From assembly GCA_947034885.2 (NCBI GenBank), contig OX344750.2:2666001-2730000 (forward strand): DNA of 64,000 nt, given 5' to 3'. The notes beneath the pieces were generated by a model that was given only the letters and a program-made list of their open reading frames with translations, was not told the DNA's origin and did not search any database. The DNA comes from Thuidium tamariscinum (Eukaryota > Streptophyta > Bryopsida > Hypnales > Thuidiaceae). The position numbers and the translations under genes were made by a program. Positions 1 to 12,576 of this stretch are shown here, piece after piece; position 1 is the stretch's first letter; the number at the start of each line of letters is the position of its first letter.

Positions 1-859
1 ATCCAAATGTATATAGACCTCCAAACAAGACTCTTTAGGATCAACCGCTAAATAATGTGCAAGCCATATCATCTGGTTGATGAATAAGAGAATATATTTT
101 TATATAGGAAAAAAATACAATTATTCATCCTTAGAATTAGAAGTAGAGAGGAAAATCTTCTACAATGATTTAACTTCCAACAAGAGCTTTTGAATTTTTT
201 TGAACTAATGATTCCTATGGTATCAAAATTCATGCCATTTTCATAGCCATTGACTTATCATTTAGAAATTAAGGATTGCTAGTTGATTTTCAGATTTAGG
301 TGAATTTTATGAAATTGGTCTTACTCTACAAGCAATAGTAATCTTGGAGTGAGCTACAATCTTAATACAAGTGTAGTGGTTTTGCGAAGTCCAATATCTT
401 CAAGGTGGCCAAAGTGGCTGAGTTATCATTGTTGTTGAATCCTAAAGTTAATGGGTGTTCGCTTATTTTTTATATGGATGCTTACACTACCACAAAGCTA
501 AGTGTGTTGATAGACTTGAATCTATACGGCGTCTTGTTTGTTAATTTTGGAAGTTCTTGCCTTGTAATTATTAGCTTATATGGTGATCCAATGATAGTGG
601 ATGGAGGTTTAATGGATTTTTCAAAATATTCTAAATGCAAACATAAGTCTAATTATTAGAGGATGGTTTCATAGAGTGAGACATTGTTAACAAAGAGCTA
701 TTTTCTGAGGTCCAATTTCTTCAGAATGGCTAGGATTTATACTACCCTGGTTGCCCTTGTCGACAAAAAATCTAATGTTCAAGGCTCTTGTAGGCAATGG
801 TGCTCCACAACAAAGTTGTAGGTTATTAGTTAGGAAAAGCAGACTTTATCTATTTTAGG
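1..859. other. AT-rich intergenic DNA, no gene seen
   Basis: Only short unsupported open frames occur here. I see no recognisable protein motif, RNA gene or clear repeat boundary. Confidence 0.6.
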
Positions 860-1208
860 CATAAGAGGATTTTCAGCTGCTGTACAAGACTGCGAGTTCC
901 CAGACGCTGGGAACGCACTAGGAACGCTAGGAACGTGATGCTGGTGTGGTCAAGCAACTGCCACATCAGAAAATACTAATTTTTGATTAATTTTAGTTAA
1001 TTATTAAATATTTTTTTGAAAAAAATAAATAAATTTTAAATCATTTTTTTACTCTTTAGTACATTCTAAAGTTTTTTGGAAATTAAAAATTTTTTTTTTT
1101 TTCAGAATTCAAAAATTCAGACCAGCAGGGGGCTGGTCTGCAGTAGTGGGAAAATTTTTGGGGAACACCCCTAAAACGGTCTCCTAAGGGCCCAAAAATC
1201 CTCTTATG
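860..1208. mobile_element. MITE-like element, ends CATAAGAGGATTTT
   Basis: The 14-bp sequence CATAAGAGGATTTT at 860-873 is matched by its exact reverse complement at 1195-1208, bounding about 349 bp with no coding capacity. Inside are a palindrome GTTCCC-N7-GGGAAC (896-914) and a hairpin around 1118-1140 built on GACCAGC/GCTGGTC. I could not find a convincing target-site duplication, so the superfamily is open. A diverged relative of the internal part, with the same GTTCCC-N7-GGGAAC palindrome, lies near 3371-3640. Confidence 0.6.
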
Positions 1209-2475
1209 TAAAGCTCCTTGTTTGCTTGTTTACAAGAGTAATGATTGATAGAGGGGTTGTCAAATGAAAGTCATTGTAAACAAGATGAAAGACTCTTCCT
1301 TTCATTTACATATGGAAAGTGTAGAACACTAGTATGTAGTCTAATATGGCATTTTGTGGTTTGAAGTCATTTGCTAGTTTTTGAAAGTGTTTACAAGTAT
1401 TATAGGCAAAGTATCTTCTTTCTTGAAGGATATTGTGACTGTTTTGAAGTCAAGATGCTTTTGCCTTTGTAGCTAAAGCTTGCTTAAATAACTTTTGTGT
1501 TTATATCAAGTGCTATCTTGTCGGGTTTTATATAGTTCTTGTTCCTTTGCTATACTACCTACTATTATATTAAATCTTGTTGCATTTTTGTTTTTTCTTT
1601 CAAATAGCCTATGGACAATTCTAGATTTGATTTTTATCTATCTGTTGCAACTTTCAATTGTAGCTTTTGAAGTTTGTAGTCCTTGTGGAATCGAAGTTTA
1701 GCAAGCTCAGATATGAATCTTCAACTTTTGTAGGGTTAGAATTGCCTTTGTTGAGTTCCAAAACACCTTTGCTTCTATTAGAGTAGGAAGAAAATACATT
1801 TTAAGAATATATAGTAGATTAGTAGTGCCTTATTGTCAACTTCAACCAACCCAAAAACTCAAGCCAAATGTCAAAAATAGATTTTTGAAAGTAGATAACT
1901 TCTTTCTTTTACCTTTCATGAGCCTCCTTCAAAAGTTTTGAAGGCCGACAATTCCAATTCTCCTCTTCCATCTATTGTAAACCTCTATCATGAATTTCAA
2001 AATGTTATTTTTGTCCTTTATGCAAGATTTGTCAAGTTTCCAAGTGCATGGAAGTCGACCTCTAGTACTACTTTGCATGAAAAGATGCCTTACTAAATAG
2101 GTCATAGCAAGAAAAGGCGTCCAAAATCTATAGTATGTTTTAGACTGTATTCATTTTTTTCTTCAAAACTACTTAGAAATTAAAAATTAAATAAAATTAA
2201 ATATAACAAGTTTTATTTTTAAATCTTACAGCAAAAAGGTATCTTGAGAAAGAAAAGTATAGAAAAATTCTTGAAGTAGCCAAGCAGGTGAAATAAAATA
2301 GTACAAAACTTCACGAAAATAGTTATCATTACTATAATTTCACATTTTAATTTATAAAAATTAGAATTTTTTTTTTAAAAACTAAAATTTATATATTTTA
2401 GAAAAGTTGATAGTGATGAGATTCATGAAAAAAAATGATCTTCAATCAATGTTCAAAAATTGTGTGCAATGGGAG
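1209..2475. other. AT-rich intergenic DNA, no gene seen
   Basis: Open frames are short and show no domain. Nothing beyond simple A/T runs was recognised. Confidence 0.5.
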
Positions 2476-2588
2476 TAGGGTTGTTTTTTTCATTTCTTGT
2501 GAACTGCCAAAGTGGCGATATTTCATTTTATTGTGGAGCTCCAAATCTCAACATTAATCTATATATTGGATAGAAAATATTATATTAG

Positions 2589-2630
<42 letters not shown>

Positions 2631-2795
2631 TTGTATTTTCATCTATTATTTGGCGATTTCATCCACTGTTTTAAAAAAAATTGAAGTTTATTGGCGATTT
2701 CATCCAAAATTTTATTGTTTTTTTCTTATAGGCTTGGTGCCAAGCCAAAAAATTTGGTGCAATTTTGCACCAAATCGCCAGAAAAAAACACCCTG
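2476..2795. mobile_element. hAT-type MITE with 8-bp target duplication
   Basis: The right end reads CAGGGTGTTTTTTTC when reverse-complemented and the left end reads TAGGGTTGTTTTTTTC, so the ends are inverted repeats of the CAGGG class typical of hAT transposons. The 8 bases before the left end (aatgggag, 2468-2475) and after the right end (aatgggaa, 2796-2803) match at 7 of 8 positions, as expected for an old hAT target duplication. The interior has an (AT)n run and repeated GGCGATTTCATCC-like segments but no transposase. It shares end sequence and a CTGGCGAT motif with 42795-42933. Confidence 0.7.
2593..2629. repeat. (AT)n microsatellite
   Basis: Uninterrupted TA dinucleotide run inside the hAT-type element. 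Confidence 0.95.
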
Positions 2796-5249
2796 AATGG
2801 GAATGCTCCTTGTACACATTTGGAGGATATAAAATGATATACTTTCAAAATTCCTTTTGTACATATGTGCTTTCCTACTATGAAAATGTACCGTGAAGAT
2901 TCAAGCTCCAAATCATTAAAATTTGGAACTTGTAACATAGTGAAAACCCCTAAATCTCAGCTTGTGACAAATATACAAAAATATTTTTTAAATATCAAAT
3001 GATTTTCATAATTGTTAAAAAATAAGATTTCCGATTATCATGAAGTTAGACATCTTCAATAAAAATTTCATATTCATTGGACTTGTGCTTCAAAAGTTTT
3101 AGCAAACAATGAGAAGGTCTATTTCAATTGGCCAATTATGATAGGAAATAGTATGGAATACTACCTTTTCTTGCATGAACCAAAACCATGTCGAGTTGAA
3201 TTCAAAATTAGAATTTTTTAGACTATCTATTTCATAGAATATATTTAATTCAAGAGCCTTCAAAAAAAATGAATGAAGGACATATACAACTGTATATACA
3301 ACTAACATTCTTTAGATCAAGGTGAGGAGTTTTGCAAAAGAACTATGCATTAGATGAAACTTAAAGGCTAGAAGAGACAGTGTGTTCCCAAACCGTGGGA
3401 ACTCTAAAAACAGTGCTACATCGTCTATCTAACGTGGCTAAGACTATGCCAAGTCAAATATTAGTTTAAATACTTAATAAACTAATGAATTAATAATAAT
3501 AATTTTAATTAAAAAATTTAATTTTGTTTTTTGAAAATTCAGCAAAGGAGGATGTAAATTTTAGATTGTTGGTAGTATAGGAAACTCCTAAGGAAACAAC
3601 CCCAAATCAATCTTTTCTTGCCATCAAATTTCATCTTATGAGATGCATAAAGAACTTTTTTAATTTAATTTAGGAAGTTCAAGAAAATGATTCAAAAATT
3701 GGAAGCATCAAAAAACCCAAGAATTATTTCATTTAATATTTGGAATATTGTACTTTGACAGATCCCTTTCTTAAAAACTCAAATCCTTGCACTATTGGCT
3801 ACATCATTTTAAATTCAATAATGTCAAAGAAGATTGAATTTAGAAACTATATTGTCAATGTATTTATTTCAAAATACAAAGAAATGCGTTGTTTTTGGTA
3901 TAAATTTGATCCAAAGCAAAAGAGATTAGTAACTTAAACAAATATATAGATGAACTCACTATTGTATGTTTGATAAAGGGGACTTCTATATATCAATCAC
4001 AAGAAGAATTTAAAGAGACTAGTGAAGTATATTACATACCCCCAAAGAGCCAATAACTCCATGTACTAAGAAAGATATTAAGTTACAATTATTCCAAAGA
4101 ATGCAGTCACAAATTAAAAAATTTGAATTTTTGAAATTTTGTTGAGAATTATTTGATTTATAAAATACTGACTTTCAGGAAATAGTATATTAAAGTATTA
4201 TTTTATTTCTATGAATATCCAAATCCTAAAAAAAAATTAATTTAAAAACCTACCAAGTCAATGGAGTCTTTTGTAGTCTCATATACTATTTTAAGAATAT
4301 AAAATTACTTCTCTAAAAAAAAAATTAATAATCTATAGTCCAAAATTCACATATCTATAATTGAATAAATGATGTACTTCTTTTTCAACTCAAGTTTTTA
4401 AAATTACTTTTATCATTTCAAAGTATATTTTATTCAATTGAAGTTTTTTATTCTTTAAATCTAGATTTAGATTTTTTTATAGATCTAGAAGCATATAGAT
4501 GTGTCTAAAATAGGTGTAAAAAATGTCATTTCATATATATATTTCCTACTTCTTTTGTGATGTAATACACATTGATTTCAACTTCTTGCTAAATCTACTT
4601 TCAAACAATTTTGAAAATGAATTTTAGAATCCCTAAATTCTTACAATATTTTCTTCTCTCAATTTTTTGAAAATTATACCTTACATATATTGCCAAACTT
4701 CTCTTATTGCATGGAAAATTGGAAATAGTAGAAAGTAGTTTGAGCAATGTACACATAAAGATGCTCAAATACCTAAGGTCAATTCTTTCAATATCTAGTC
4801 ATGTTGTACACTAATGTATTTGATTGGTGGTTCATTTATAAAAGTTGGTTAATAGTCCTTGTTTGATACAAGAAGCACCATCAATGGTTAAGTTGCAATT
4901 GACTTTATGTAAATAAGGTGTATGTTAATGAATAAAAACAACTATATATGCAAGTAGGGAGTCTACATTATAAGATGTTTGGTTGTATTTAAAATATTCT
5001 ATAAGTCAATTTATATAATCTTTTATGGTGGTTCATAAAAATTCAAAACAAAATTGATTTCAAAATGACAAATTGAATCAATATAACTGTTTTGTATGCT
5101 CATTTTTGCTCATAGTGTAATAAATTTGCAAGCCATTGAGGTACACGTAGCTGAAAAATGCTCCATGCTCTGAATGTTTTGAAGAAATTAACTCCTAGTT
5201 ATCTACCCAACAATATAGTTGATCAAAAAATTTAGGCTTGTATTGGTGG
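2796..5249. other. AT-rich intergenic DNA with one diverged repeat
   Basis: No gene is recognised. Around 3371-3640 the sequence resembles the interior of the 860-1208 element (GTTCCC-N7-GGGAAC palindrome at 3384-3402 followed by a long A/T tract), but its ends are not clear. Confidence 0.5.
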
Positions 5250-5588
5250 CACTATAACAAAACATGTTAAGAAAAAACCGCACTCAAAATCAAGTGCGGA
5301 TTTTTTTGCCACGTTTTTGTGCATGCTCGTGTAGTGGGCAATCAACTTCTTTTGCAATTTTCCACTACAATTTTTTGAATTTTGAGGCATGTAATATACT
5401 ATTGGAAAGGTATTAAAATGCATTTCCAATGGTATATTATATGCCTCAAAATTCAAAAAATGCAGTGGGAAATTGCAAAAAATGTTGATTATGTGCGTAG
5501 TCGGCCCGCAGTCCCGCACAAAACTGTGGCAAAAAAAACTGCACTCAATTTTGAATGCGGTTTTTTTTAACCATGTTTTTTTATAGTG
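5250..5588. mobile_element. CACTA-type foldback MITE
   Basis: The element starts CACTATAACA and ends TTTATAGTG. The arms match almost to the centre: the GCACTCAAAAT/ATTTTGAATGC segments, and ATGCATTTCCAATGGTATA facing its near-complement. A TGG triplet lies directly outside both ends (5247-5249 and 5589-5591), the 3-bp target duplication typical of CACTA/En-Spm elements. At 339 bp it has no transposase and is a non-autonomous derivative. RNA read through it would form a long hairpin. Confidence 0.8.
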
Positions 5589-5591
5589 TGG

Positions 5592-7670
5592 GTCATTAGA
5601 AGAAAGACTTCTCCTTTTTTGAATCCCTTAGCCTTAGATAAGTGTTTTTTACTTTTTTTGCTCATTACTTTTGCGTAGTATGTCCATTTGCTATGAAATT
5701 TGGAATGATGGTATATGTAGTAGTTATTGACATTTCAGACTTTTATTCAATTTTCAAAACTTGATTTATTATATATAAATTGCCCCTAGCTAGATGTCTA
5801 TTGTGGCTGATTTTAGGGATTTTAGTACAATTTTCACTTCTAAAATGCAAGTTTGAAGGTGAAAATTGAGATACAAAGACTTCTACTATTTAGAAAAATT
5901 ACAAACAAAATTGTGTAATTTTACAATTTCACAATTTTGTGAAGAGAATTTTAAAAAATAATAAAGTGTCCACCTTCGACAAGTGCTTATAGTATACTAT
6001 TTTAGTATTCTTGTGTATTTGGAGAAAATAGAATTTTTTCCTTCTTGAAGATGAAAATGGTTGATTGGAAGTATTTGCAAGTTAGAAAGAGTAGATACTT
6101 TAGCTTTGTTTTTTTGAATTTTTTTTTTATTTTTTTTAAATCAAATTTCAAAGTATCTATTTTCATACATTTTCCACCACTCTCTAAGGGAGAGTAACTT
6201 TTAGACTCAACCTTTTAGAATAATGTTTTTCTTGATTAAGATTTTCACTTACATTCTATTTAGACTGCTTTACAAATTATACATATTTTATTTTATTCAA
6301 AAAAATTTATCCCAAAAGTCACAATAGAACAATACTTGGGCCATTTTGAACCCAAAACGTGAAGAGTTTCTTGCAACAACCGTAGTGTATGTAGTTAAAT
6401 TCTTTATGACCGTTTTAGAATTTTTCATGAAAAGTATTGAAGATTAATTGTTGGATGCTTTCATTATTCATTGAAAACGATACATAGTTTACTTTTGAGA
6501 GGTCTTCAAAGGCATATATTTAGCACTAATGGAAGTATAAAGCATACCAATTGAAGTTCATTTTCTAACTTTGATGAATAAAGCTTGCCAATTTCACTTG
6601 ATTTGAGATCTAAAAAATTCTATTTATCCATTTGCTTTGAAAATGGTCCCAATAGAAATAGAAAAGTGTATTCATGATTTTTCACCATTGAAAAAACAAC
6701 CCTTAAATAACAAGTCGGTGATTGTGAAAATCATGAATTTTGATATTGTAGGAATCATTGAATCAAGAAAATCCAAAAGCAATCATTAGAGGTCAAAGCA
6801 CTAATGAAGATCTTCCCTTTCCACCCTTGATTTTGAGGATGAATAGTTGCATTTTTGTCTTACACAAAGATATGCTCTCTCATTCATCGACCAAAACCTG
6901 GCCTATGCATCATTCATGGATTAAATATATAAGTGTTGATTTGAGGTAATTTGCAATATCCTCTTTCAAGAAAAAATTGCATTTCAACAATTGCAAAGTG
7001 AATATTGTGAATTGTAAAATGAATTTAATAGCTCTTCATTTGCATTTAAGGTTTTTGGAATTTCATCAAAGTATTTTAGTAGAATTTTTAATTCTCCATA
7101 TCACTTTTTATTCCAAAAATTATTAAATGCAAATTTCTCAAACATTGTGGTGAGGGAAAACCTACCAAGAATAGGATGTAAACATTTTTCTTCTTACAAT
7201 CTCACAACCATTATGCAATTTTACACTCAAAATTGGTATGCACACCCTTAAGCAAGTTCTTTAAATATCTATATGGTTGTATTCGAGAAAAACATAGATT
7301 TAATAGTAGATAAGTATGAGCCATGCTCTTTTTGCTTAAGAAAACACACTTAGAAAGGCTTGGGCTCTGAGGGATTAATGTAGAAGCTATTCAAACAAGA
7401 AATGTATAACATCCCTTTACTACCACACTTTTCAAGAGATCAAAAAGTGTAGAGGTTCAACATGTCTAAGGAGTGTCTTCTTCAATGCCATTACTTATTA
7501 TCAAATAGACTAAGACGATTATGCACTAATAACATCATGGACCATGAAGACTAAAGCTTATGCCTATGGCTCAAGTGATGGTCGCCTAAGTAAATAGTAG
7601 TTCCATTTCAAGTAAATTTGATAATAACTATAGGTTGCAAGAATCTTTGTCCCTCAAACCTAAATTTTGT
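5592..7670. other. AT-rich intergenic DNA, no gene seen
   Basis: Short open frames only (for example 6758-6949), with no domain, no splice-supported extension and no clear repeat ends. Confidence 0.5.
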
Positions 7671-7674
7671 TTAA

Positions 7675-8581
7675 TCCCTAAAGGCCCAAGGCCATTTTTC
7701 TATCAAAAACCACTCAAAACTGCCATTTTTGCTGCGTTCATTCAAAAGAACAAAAAAAAGTGTTTTTATAGAATCAAACCATAGGATCTTCTATTTTGTT
7801 TGTGTGAAATCATGTGGTAAGAATTTCATGAAGTTTGACTGTATAGATTGGAAGATATGAGCATTCAAATTTGAAAAATATAGTTCTTTTAAACATTGTC
7901 CTACAATTTTAGATGACTTTGATTGCCATTTGTTGAATTTTTTAGACTATGGACTATGAATTTTAAATTTTTGTTGTTTAAGAATTGAGTTGAAAGTCTA
8001 CGAAAAAAATTTCAAAAAAAAATTGCTTGATTTTCATTCTTTAAGAAATTATTAAGTAGAGGTAGGTCTAAGATTGAAAGAAAATTAAATCGTTAATATC
8101 TCTAAGATGGCATTGAAACACAATAATTCCAATGGTGAGATTGTTCTAGCAAGAAAATTCAACCTTGTCAAGAATTTTTTTTGAAAAATATGAATATTGC
8201 ATTCAGAAATGAATTCTCTAAGTTATTTTTTCAAAAATTGCCTGAAAACAAGATTATTCATAACTTTCACATAACTAATCCAAATGGAATGAATCAAATC
8301 TTCACATAATAGACAAAATATAATCTATAAGATTAAAAAATTTAAAATTTAATTTCAAGTTTTTGCAGATTTATTTTTTTGCCCACCAAGTTAAAATCCA
8401 AGCTTTTTGTGGTATAACTTTTGCTTCCATGCACCAATTGAAATAAAAATTATATTCCCAAAAAGATAATCAGTTTTCCTATCTTATGAGAAAGTTTCAA
8501 GAAGATTCATTAAAAATTGAGGTCTACGAAACTTGCCCGAACGTCAAATTGTCCTCCAAGGGGACAATGGGCTTTTAGGGG
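7675..8581. mobile_element. TTAA-bounded TIR element (piggyBac-like MITE), copy 1
   Basis: The 907-bp element begins TCCCTAAAGGCCCA and ends, on the reverse strand, CCCCTAAAAGCCCA. It is flanked on both sides by TTAA (7671-7674 and 8582-8585). TTAA duplication with ends starting CCC is the signature of piggyBac-type transposition. No long open frame is present, so the copy is non-autonomous. Copy 2 at 9919-10822 resembles it through most of its length, and a broken relative lies at 13480-13740. Confidence 0.7.
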
Positions 8582-8585
8582 TTAA

Positions 8586-9914
8586 AGTAAATTTACTTGG
8601 GTTGCTTAAAAACAAGCCTAGTTTAGACCAAAAGAAGGCTAAAGGTTTTGATTTTGATTATTTAATTTGTCTCATAAACGTTGATTGCACTTAATAAATG
8701 CTCTTTAAACACAGTCAGTTCTAATTTTATTGTATGTTGTTTTTTCAAGTTTTTTCTTCTTTGGACAATCTAAATTTTATCAATCTCTTAATGAAGTGAT
8801 AAGTAGTCAAATGGTCAAAGGTTTCCAAGGGGATGGAGTTTGAGAGTTTTGTACTTCCCAAATTTACACCGCACATTCATTGCTTGAAGCTTGCTACAAC
8901 TTTATATTTTGATATAGAAGCTTGAAATACAATTAGAATGATAGATTCGTTAGTAATAAGTATTTGTCAAGCTTTTGTGAATGTTAGACAAAAAACAACA
9001 AAAGATCCAATCTAAGTCAAAAGTAAAGCTCCTCGCAAAGCCTAGAGAAATTTCTACAATTCTTAGCCACCAATTCAAAGAAGAGGTTGCAAGGCCTGAA
9101 TCCCCTCCAAAGATGGGATCATATTACTAGGCAAACTAACTTTCAAGGCTAATGAATTGTATTAAATAGCATCAAACTCTTCTGCTCTCATGATGATCAC
9201 AACTTCATGAAAAAGGTCATTAATGAAATCAACAACCTTCCTATCATTCTATTTAAAATTTCAAAATATTAGGAATAAAAAGCAAAGAACTTTTATAGCC
9301 ACTAGGATTGTCAAAATTTTGCTCTTGGTCTTCAATGACTAAGAGAATATCATCTTTTGAAGGGCCCTTGAATTCACCTTCTAGAATCTTAAAAAAAGTA
9401 GAGTCAATGTAGTGCAGAACCCTCATTAAGAACTTATTTGTTGAGTCTCTACTATAGAAAAGATGGTAAAGGACTAGTTTTCATTATAGTGTGACCCTTG
9501 ATGTTTCCTTTAAAAAAAGATGTCTTTTATACTAGATATTGAAAAAGGCAGCGTCAACAACCAAATTTATTTGTAGGGTTCTTTTTCTATTATAAATTAT
9601 GGCTCATTTTGACTTCAATACAATTTTAACTATAAGAAAAAAGAGTGACTAAACCAACATGAAAATAAACTGATATATGTCAATTATTTTTGTTGTTTAG
9701 GACATCCTAATTGGAACCATAATTAGCACACCTATGCTAATTTAATTTCAATATTTGGTCAAAACTATCATTTAAAAAATCCAAATTTACAAACTACCAT
9801 ATAGATAAAAGAAAACTCTTATATACAGGGTTGCCACATCAACAAACCCACCACATGGATAGGACTATAAAATTTACTTCTAAAAATTCAACATTACATT
9901 CAAAATAGTTTAAT
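8586..9914. other. AT-rich intergenic DNA between two related elements
   Basis: No gene or other repeat boundary recognised. Confidence 0.5.
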
Positions 9915-9918
9915 TTAA

Positions 9919-10822
9919 CCTCTAAAAGACCAAGGTCTTTTTTCTGCAAAAAAACACTCAAAACTACCATTTCTATGGCAAAGAGTAAAAAAACTTGAAA
10001 ATTGCTTTCTTAAGACATCTAGCTTTAGGATCCTACATTTAACTAGTATAAAAATGTGTGCAAAATTATTTAGAAATTTTGATCGCACAAATTGCAAGAT
10101 ATTTGTGTTCAAAGTGAAAAAAACAAGTTTTTTTCAATACATCAAGAGACTAGATTATTTGACTTTGAACATTCTCAACTTTGATTTTTCTCACTACAGA
10201 GTTTTGAACTTTAAATCTTTATGGTGTAAAATTGAGTTGAGGGTCTAGGAAAAAAAATGAACTAAAAAAATTTAATTTTCATGCTTGAAAAAATTGTTAA
10301 GTATAAGTAGGTAAGAAATAGAAGGAAAATCTAAATTATTATTATCTCTAAGATGGAATTAAATTGCACTAATATCAATGGTGATATCATTCTAGAAAGA
10401 AAATTAAACAACATAGAATTTTTTTTAAATTTGTAAAAGTTGCATTCATAAATGAATTCTACAAGCTATTTTTTCATTAAGATGCTTAGATTGCCCAAAA
10501 AACAAGATTGTCCACAACTTTCACACAATTTACTCAAATGAAATAAATCAAAGCTTCTAAATAGACAAAAATATAATATATGATAAAAATAAATATTGAA
10601 AAAAATAAAATTCAAAAATAATTTTTTTTTGTTGCTCGGTCTCTCCTATTTTGAGCTTATTTGGGCATAACTTTTGTTCTTGAGCACCAATCAGGAAAAA
10701 AATTATATTTCCATGAAGCTATTTAGTTTTTCTATCTTCAAAAAAAGTTTCAAAAAATTAAGACTATAGGTATGTGCCAAAAATCCCATCTGTCCACCAA
10801 ACGAACAATGGTCCTTTAGAGG
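9919..10822. mobile_element. TTAA-bounded TIR element (piggyBac-like MITE), copy 2
   Basis: The 904-bp element begins CCTCTAAAAGACCAAGGT, and its other end reads CCTCTAAAGGACCATTGT in reverse complement. TTAA flanks both ends exactly (9915-9918 and 10823-10826). Length and internal order of sequence blocks parallel copy 1. No transposase frame is seen. Confidence 0.72.
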
Positions 10823-10989
10823 TTAAATGAGGCAATTGAATTGCAAGTGCTACTTTCCTAGATGCCAAAAGAGAATTGGAAAAAAGCTCTTTATACAAGA
10901 AGGGTGATAGGTAGTAGAAAAACTATATGAGATATGTAATTATAGTTTAGTATCTCAACCACTCATAGTTTTGTCATGACACAAAATTG

Positions 10990-11375
10990 TGCTTAAAGTA
11001 AAATTCCAAACTTCATTGAGGCATAAAAGAATGGATTTTCTTAAGACTTCAAACCAAAAAAGGTAAAAAAAATTTTAAAATACCATTTCCAAAAGTTCTT
11101 TTGACATTTCAAGCCTTTGATCAAAGGTTATGGACAAATTTCACAAACGGATTGGAGGGGATAGTTTCTTTGACAATTTAAAACTACTCAATAAAATATG
11201 TCTATAACTTTTGATTGGAGGCTTGAAATGTCAAGAGTAATTTTGAAGATAAAATTTGGCTTGATTTTCTACCTTTTTTTAGTTCAAAGTTTTTAAAAAA
11301 TGTTTTTGAAAATTTTCTAATTCAACTATGCCTTAATGAGGTTTGAAATTCTACCTAAAATATGTTTAATAGATT
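10990..11375. mobile_element. Long foldback element
   Basis: The left arm (about 10994-11140) contains CTTCATTGAGGCAT and TTGACATTTCAAGCCT. The right arm (about 11205-11365) contains the reverse-complement counterparts ATGCCTTAATGAGG and AGGCTTGAAATGTCAA. The spacer is roughly 60-70 bp. No open frame spans it. The sequence fits a foldback MITE or a hairpin RNA precursor; target duplications were not resolved, so the ends are approximate. Confidence 0.6.
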
Positions 11376-11467
11376 GTTGAATCAACATATGAAGTTCTAT
11401 TTTTTCACAATTAACACAAATTAGCCATTATGTATTGGTTAGGGCTCCCTTTTCTTGTAGTGTTGTA

Positions 11468-11869
11468 CTATTGCCTATTATATTCTTTATAATCTATTCT
11501 TATATGGAAAAAATTATCATCAAAATCTCTTGGAGTCAAATCCTTTAACACTAGATATTCAAAATCAAATTTCACTTGAAAATGTCCCATGGCGTTTGTT
11601 CTTAGATAATGTATGTTGACAATAGATGGACTAGTTCTACATCCTTGCCTCCAATGGTAGATTTGCAATTCTCCACAGTGCCTTAAATTCTCCCATTCTT
11701 GTACTATGGTTGGACATCTAAATAAAGCATGTTGATTTGATTTGATGTAGTCCTCTAGGAAATGTCTGCACTTTCCAGCATTGCCAATCTTTAGTCTCCA
11801 CTCTTCAATTGAAAGGCCTTCAACTATAGTGATCCGTATTATATTTGATAATTTGTACATTGCATCCAC
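11468..11869 (-). pseudogene. Possible retroelement remnant with zinc-knuckle-like C-x-C/H motif
   Basis: This minus-strand open frame of about 130 codons contains GKCRHF, then HALFRCP and W about 10-15 residues later. The spacing resembles the zf-RVT region that follows plant non-LTR reverse transcriptases (a C, then H-x-LF-x-C-P, then W). It has no good ATG (the frame opens at a non-ATG codon), no reverse transcriptase motif is visible nearby, and it lies amid other transposon debris. I read it as a degraded LINE-type fragment, with low certainty. It could be a chance open frame. Confidence 0.3.
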
Positions 11870-12576
11870 TTATACCAGAGGTTTTCATTTTTTGCGCGTA
11901 TTAGAACATCTTGTATTTCCTATCTACTTGCCAAAGCCTAATAGGATTTTCTTTTTTGCAATCCATCAAGTATTCCCTCTTTGTATCATAACGGAAGAAA
12001 TGATCATCTTTAATAACCTCCATCTTCTTCCATCTCAAGTCCTTGGAGTTAAATTGCAAGTCTCAAATATTTTCATTTTAAAATGCCTATGTTGTCTCTC
12101 CTAAATATGGTTCTTCTAGAGGGTTAAATTCTTGAACTACTTGTGCATTTGACTCGATGATTACCTTCGCCTTTGAAATTAATGTTTGAAATATAGTTTC
12201 TTGCCTCTTATTCTTAGAGTAGAAACTTTTGATACTATATATGTTTCTTCTCATAGAGGTGCCTCTTCCGTTAATCTCCCCTTTGTTTTTAAAGTAGAGT
12301 TTTGTATAGCTTGCACAAAACTAATTAGACTTGAATGAGAAATTTTTTGTGTTAGAAATTCAATGTCCAAGACCATTCATTTCTTATATTTGTAGGATAG
12401 TAGTTGAAACATTTTAAACATGGTAAGACATGGAATGTAATTTATGAAAGATTTATAGAGTTGTGTAGAGATTTTCAATAGTAGGCATCCCATCATAGCT
12501 GACTAACTATTGATATAGACAAATAATTGCACCTAATTGTGTTTGGTTTCTAAATTGATTTGTCTAGATTCTTGAG
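11870..12576. other. AT-rich intergenic DNA, no gene seen
   Basis: Short overlapping open frames on both strands without domains. Confidence 0.45.
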
